Positions 31,805 through 34,053 of a stretch of 34,053 nt of DNA are shown here, one piece after another. Under the pieces are notes generated by a model that did not search any database, had not been told where the DNA came from, and saw nothing but the letters and a program-made list of their open reading frames with translations. A program made the position numbers and the translations under genes. Origin of the DNA: an uncultured Lachnospiraceae bacterium (GTDB lineage Bacteria > Bacillota > Clostridia > Lachnospirales > Lachnospiraceae). The DNA lies in the NCBI GenBank assembly GCA_910585205.1, contig CAJUCC010000081.1:1-34053 (forward strand), in the 5' to 3' direction. Numbering within the stretch: the stretch's first letter is position 1; each line of letters starts with the position of its first letter.

Positions 31805-31964
31805 TGCCAATGTATGTTACATATCCTGAATTGATTCAGATTGGAATGTTCATTTGTGCCCTTGTAGGATTGTGTTACACAATTTTCAAGGGAAAAAGAA
31901 AATAGCCGCCACTACCAGCAATAGTGACGGCCAAGCATTGTAAAATGCCAATGTACGTTACATA
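31805..31964 (+). repeat. Repeated toxin start region (19 bases, two copies)
   Basis: TGCCAATGTATGTTACATA at 31805-31823 covers the toxin start codon. TGCCAATGTACGTTACATA at 31946-31964 lies in the overlap with the antisense RNA. They match in 18 of 19 bases, and the difference gives a G-U pair when the antisense RNA pairs with the start copy. Confidence 0.8.
31810..31905 (+). CDS. Small hydrophobic toxin of a type I toxin-antitoxin pair (holin-like)
   Basis: 31 residues, start ATG 31810 with a very strong AGGAGGGG at 31795-31802. The protein is one membrane helix (LIQIGMFICALVGLCYTIF) between a short polar start and a basic tail KGKRK. This pattern is typical of the small putative holin-like toxins of Firmicutes, which depolarise the membrane when overproduced. 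Its transcript has its own promoter and a terminator at 31969-32001. An antisense RNA from the opposite strand covers its 3' half. Such pairs stabilise prophages and plasmids. Identification rests on layout and composition rather than on a recognised family signature. Confidence 0.8.
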   Translation: MYVTYPELIQIGMFICALVGLCYTIFKGKRK

Positions 31965-31996
31965 AAGAGGGTAGGCCGCTCCTCTGGCTTTCCCTT
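31893..31996 (-). ncRNA. Candidate antisense antitoxin RNA of the type I pair
   Basis: Predicted from a minus-strand promoter at 32031-32003 to a minus-strand terminator. In that terminator GCCGTCACTA (31931-31922) pairs with TAGTGGCGGC (31914-31905), using a G-U pair that exists only on this strand, then TATTTTCTTTTT follows. It is about 104 bases long, fully complementary to the 3' end of the toxin mRNA. It also contains the complement of the 19-base copy of the toxin start region. Ends are estimates. Confidence 0.7.
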
Positions 31997-32001
31997 TTTT
32001 T
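31969..32001 (+). terminator. Terminator of the toxin mRNA
   Basis: GGGTAGGCC (31969-31977) pairs with GGCTTTCCC (31986-31994), with one T-T mismatch, around loop GCTCCTCT, and is followed by seven T on the plus strand. Confidence 0.75.
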
Positions 32002-32002
32002 A

Positions 32003-32031
32003 ATAGTAACACGTCACAAAGTTGAATGCAA
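32003..32031 (-). promoter_or_regulatory. Promoter of the antisense antitoxin RNA
   Basis: On the minus strand TTGCAT (32031-32026), a 17-base spacer and TACTAT (32008-32003), pointing at the toxin gene. Confidence 0.75.
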
Positions 32032-32100
32032 GAAATTATTTAGCGGTAATGCACCACAACAAAAACCCTCGGAATGTTTATGCTTATAAAATCGTTTCGA

Positions 32101-32129
32101 TTGTTATATTATTCTACATCTGTTATAAT
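32101..32129 (+). promoter_or_regulatory. Rightward promoter in a repeated block, antisense to the TIR gene
   Basis: TTGTTA (32101-32106), 17 bases, TATAAT (32124-32129). The surrounding block (about 32094-32130) recurs with few changes at 33182-33217. Transcription would start at the 3' end of the TIR gene and run against it. Confidence 0.55.
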
Positions 32130-32133
32130 ACGC

Positions 32134-32585
32134 TTAGGAGTTTATGATAGCATTTATCACGGAATCTTTGTTCCATCCGACCATGACATCAGCGTTATTA
32201 GAGATTTTGGAAGGGATACGTTCCTGGCCCCAAGGTTTAACACCAATGATGTATTTGTTATAGCTTACAGCAGTGTTAATTTCATAATCAATCCAGTCAC
32301 TATAAGCTGCATACATGCCAGCTAAAATAATAACTTTTGAAGCAGGGCTGATCTGTTCTTTTAATTCAGCTTTCAGTAATGTTTTTCCAACAGGGGTATT
32401 GGGATCGACCAACGGATCGTGTACAGGAACGGAATAATTTTTCCAAATAAGTTTTCCCTCACTTTGCGCTTCATTCAGCCATTGCACAATTTTGTTATAA
32501 TGTTCTGAATATTTCCAGGCATGACTTATACGCAGATAGCAATGGGATAAGTGCGGCCAGAATAATTTCTATTGTCTGGGTGCAC
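32134..32585 (-). pseudogene. TIR-like (MTH538/DUF1863, ThsB-related) protein, frameshifted near the start
   Basis: The open C-terminal part (GTG 32487 and upstream to the shift) reads as a TIR-like domain: ISHAWKYSEHYNKIVQWL, KNYSVPVHDPL, ELKEQISPASKVIILAGMY, SDWIDYEINTA, YIIGVKPWG and VGWN. This family includes the ThsB sensors of Thoeris phage defence. The start does not connect: in the second frame a GTG at 32585 gives NRNYSGRTY, and the TIR frame resumes with HCYLRISHAW. Removing two bases from the CCC run at 32544-32546 (minus strand) would join them into about 150 residues. No thsA NADase gene is seen. It may be an inactive remnant, or the true start is unusual. Confidence 0.75.
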
Positions 32586-32708
32586 TTATATTTGTTTTGA
32601 CATGATATAGATTTTTTATCATACCATATTATCTGATCGTCTACTCTTGATTTCAAATAATCTTCTATGTTCATGTTAATTTCATCCTATGTATCATTCA
32701 TATTTATT

Positions 32709-32903
32709 TTAAAATTTATAATCGATTCCGCTTTGTTTCAGTACGGCGTTTGCAGTATGTCTCGATTTTATTTTTGTGTCTACAGTGACATGGCGTTCGG
32801 TGATCGGACTATACCAGATGTCATGATCACCTTTTCCTCGTCGCTGGAAGGAACAACCATACTGCGACAGGATTTTGCGGACTCTCTTTTCATATTCTGC
32901 CAT
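32709..32903 (-). CDS. hicA: HicA-like mRNA interferase toxin
   Basis: 64 residues, near the usual 60 for HicA (YcfA family). The double-stranded-RNA-binding-like fold is recognisable from the helix VRKILSQYGCSFQRRGKGDHDIWY, with the catalytic His in GKGDHDIW, and RHVTVDTK. HicA cleaves mRNA until bound by HicB. Its ATG overlaps the hicB stop by one base (TAATG), so the toxin is made after the antitoxin. This antitoxin-first order is found in part of the family. Confidence 0.88.
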   Translation of the reverse strand: MAEYEKRVRKILSQYGCSFQRRGKGDHDIWYSPITERHVTVDTKIKSRHTANAVLKQSGIDYKF

Positions 32904-33121
32904 TACAGAACCATCCTTTCATGACGTTCTGACTTGAATGTCAGAGAAAAAGGCTGATTTCCGGAAGAATTCAATGAAAGCAATTCTGGTATGGCGAAGC
33001 GCGTACGCTCTAATAAGGCATCGAATGAGCCTGATTCCAGTACAAGACCGGGAATATCATTACTTGTCGCGATCCATACATCAGCTTCATTGTCCCAAGT
33101 GAAAGTTATAACATATTCCAT
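32903..33121 (-). CDS. hicB: HicB-like antitoxin (DUF1902 type)
   Basis: 72 residues, start ATG 33121 after AGGAGGT. It carries the HicB RNase-H-like partial fold (ITFTWDNEADVWIATSNDIPGLVLESGSFDALLERTRFAIPELL), which caps HicA. The C-terminal DNA-binding domain of larger HicB proteins is absent, so promoter control may need another protein. An inverted repeat TTTTAAT-N4-ATTAAAA at 33161-33178 lies 40 bases upstream. Confidence 0.85.
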   Translation of the reverse strand: MEYVITFTWDNEADVWIATSNDIPGLVLESGSFDALLERTRFAIPELLSLNSSGNQPFSLTFKSERHERMVL

Positions 33122-33188
33122 GACAGATACCTCCTATATATGAATAGTATTGGACCAAATTTTTAATATTCATTAAAATTTGTTTCGA

Positions 33189-33216
33189 TTGTTATAATAT
33201 TCTGCATCTGTATAAT
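33189..33216 (+). promoter_or_regulatory. Second copy of the repeated rightward promoter, antisense to the repressor
   Basis: TTGTTA (33189-33194), 16 bases, TATAAT (33211-33216), within the block 33182-33217 that matches 32094-32130 except for about three positions. It would transcribe into the 3' end of the repressor gene. Confidence 0.5.
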
Positions 33217-33260
33217 TCATATTCGGTAATTACAAAATTATGGTTTTGCATTGCAATATT

Positions 33261-33782
33261 TCAAAGGTTAGATGCCTTTTCCTGTGTTACTTCGGTGCCG
33301 TCTGTAGTACTCGAAACAGTACAATCCGTTTTCTGTGCAGAATTTGAGGTCATTTTTTTATATCTTGCTTCTAATTCATCAACAGAATCATTATGCTGAT
33401 TCTTATTTCGATTAGGGTTGTTGTCTACTTTAGTATTCAAAGAATATTTGGGAACATGTGTAAGTTCTTCGATACGTTTTTCTGCTTCTTTTTTACCTGT
33501 ATCATTGAGCATATCATAATATTGCATGATTTTTTGAGGATAGTTTTCTTTTGGAGCGGGTGCTCTGTCTATAGGAACATCAAAACCCATGAGCCACAAT
33601 GGACTGACTTTCAATATTTTTCCTATTTTTTCAGCACTTATATTTCCGGGTACGTGTGATCCATTTACATATTGGCTTATAGAAGCCTTACTAACCCCTG
33701 TTATATCTGATAATTCCTGCGGTTTCATATTAGCATTTGATAAAGCGAGCTGTATTCTTTTTGCAGTTAATTCGTTTTTCAT
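33261..33782 (-). CDS. Phage-type XRE/Cro-CI repressor
   Basis: 173 residues, start ATG 33782 after GGAGAG. The N-terminal helix-turn-helix (about 5-65) reads KRIQLALSNANMKPQELSDITGVSKASISQYVNGSHVPG and ISAEKIGKILKVSPLWLMGFD. A linker and a short charged tail follow, with no S24 LexA-like self-cleavage domain. Induction would therefore not be by RecA-driven self-cleavage. It is divergent to the Cro-like gene across an operator region with repeated GTTAAAC motifs. Confidence 0.9.
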   Translation of the reverse strand: MKNELTAKRIQLALSNANMKPQELSDITGVSKASISQYVNGSHVPGNISAEKIGKILKVSPLWLMGFDVPIDRAPAPKENYPQKIMQYYDMLNDTGKKEAEKRIEELTHVPKYSLNTKVDNNPNRNKNQHNDSVDELEARYKKMTSNSAQKTDCTVSSTTDGTEVTQEKASNL

Positions 33783-33813
33783 AGATGTCTCTCCAAGTGT
33801 TTCGTGTAAAGCT

Positions 33814-33903
33814 ATAATACACTAATATAGTTAAACTTTCAAGCGAAAAGTTTGAAATGATTTAACTTTTTGCTTGACGGAGAAGTTAAACGGTGTTAAA
33901 CTT
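33814..33903. promoter_or_regulatory. Divergent promoter-operator region of the phage switch
   Basis: The leftward repressor promoter is TTGAAA (33842-33837), 17 bases, TATTAT (33819-33814). The rightward promoter is TTGACG (33874-33879), 17 bases, TAAACT (33897-33902). Operator-like motifs are GTTAAACTT (33830-33838), its inverse near 33848-33856, another at 33860-33867, and the pair at 33883-33891 and 33895-33903. These overlap both promoters, as in a lambda-type switch. Confidence 0.75.
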
Positions 33904-33934
33904 AAAATATAAAAGAAAAGGGTAGGTGAGGAAT

Positions 33935-34053
33935 ATGCCATATACATATAATAAGTTAAAAGGAAGAATAATTGAAATGTATGGAACTCAAGGAAAATTT
34001 GCAGAAAAAATTGGAGTTTCTAAAAATTCTATATCTAAAAAACTTACATGTAA
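33935..34053 (+). CDS. Cro-like phage DNA-binding protein (DUF739 type), cut by the right edge
   Basis: Start ATG 33935 after AGGTGAGG. 39 codons are visible and still open at the end of the window. NKLKGRIIEMYGTQGKFAEKIGVSKNSISKKL is the first half of a helix-turn-helix typical for DUF739/Cro proteins at the start of phage early operons. It is divergent to the repressor. Confidence 0.8.
   Translation, partial: MPYTYNKLKGRIIEMYGTQGKFAEKIGVSKNSISKKLTC

Larger units (their letters stand above)
30225..34053. mobile_element. Prophage-like integrative element with serine recombinase, cut by the right edge
   Basis: From 30225 rightward the AT content rises sharply and gene types change: integrase-type serine recombinase, type I toxin, TIR fragment, hicBA, a repressor and a Cro-like gene. 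The left boundary lies at or near 30225-30237, where the binding-protein frame breaks. The imperfect dyad GTAAG-TTT-TTTAC there is a candidate core. The other end is not in the window, so size and partner site are unknown. Confidence 0.8.

Noticed and set aside
31675..31905. 76-codon ORF starting upstream of the toxin (31675)
   Set aside because: Its start lies at the toxin promoter itself, upstream of the predicted transcript start, and only the last 31 codons have a ribosome site.
32134..32585. Complete Thoeris defence system
   Set aside because: Only the TIR half is seen, it is frameshifted, and no ThsA-type NADase gene is present in the window.

Overview
The window looks like a spore-forming, gut-type clostridium of the Lachnospiraceae (Bacillota). 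Most of it is a moderately GC-rich chromosome with strong AGGAGG ribosome sites. It carries clostridial housekeeping genes (purM-purN-purD, clpC, radA), YtrA-type GntR regulators, a LUD-domain protein and a SleC-like spore cortex-lytic gene. The last 4 kb are clearly AT-richer and phage-like. The genus assignment is inference from gene content.

Layout. 1-2530: end of a purine operon. 2556-9253: a zinc-ribbon protein, a membrane SH3 protein with a very acidic tail, a GntR regulator fused operon-style to clpC, a small conserved protein and radA. 9626-9696: tRNA-Trp on the minus strand with its own promoter and terminator. 9845-11381: a HAD phosphatase and a convergent LUD protein. 11489-15885: a SleC-like gene on the minus strand, split by a 3.1-kb element that carries a secreted CAP-like protein, a small ORF and a large serine recombinase. 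15966-17837: a GntR-ABC-permease operon behind a perfect 12-bp inverted-repeat operator. 18075-27351: a sugar uptake and signalling cluster made of a binding lipoprotein, double ATPase, permease, a membrane-tethered second binding protein, histidine kinase, NarL-type regulator, a third binding protein and a PfkB sugar kinase. 27416-29744: a ferritin-like protein and an AraC regulator. 29785-30234: the C-terminal half of an NMT1/SsuA-type binding protein, cut off by a second serine-recombinase element that runs off the right edge. That element carries a type I toxin-antitoxin pair, a frameshifted TIR gene, a hicBA pair and a cI/cro-like switch.

Main result. The two halves of the SleC-like gene are flanked by a 12-bp near-identical repeat (GGTTTCGATACC at 12061, GGTTCCGATACC at 15192). 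Joining them at this repeat restores one open frame of 421 codons, and the single mismatch between the copies is silent (CGA or CGG, both Arg). This is the architecture of skin-type intervening elements that are excised during sporulation, here in a germination gene. The recombinase gene reads across its own attachment site, so its C-terminus should differ between integrated and circular states.

Second result. At 31675-32031 a 31-residue hydrophobic toxin is converged upon by an antisense RNA with its own promoter and terminator. A 19-nt copy of the toxin's translation start lies in the overlap, so the antisense RNA could pair both with the 3' end and with the start region of the toxin mRNA.
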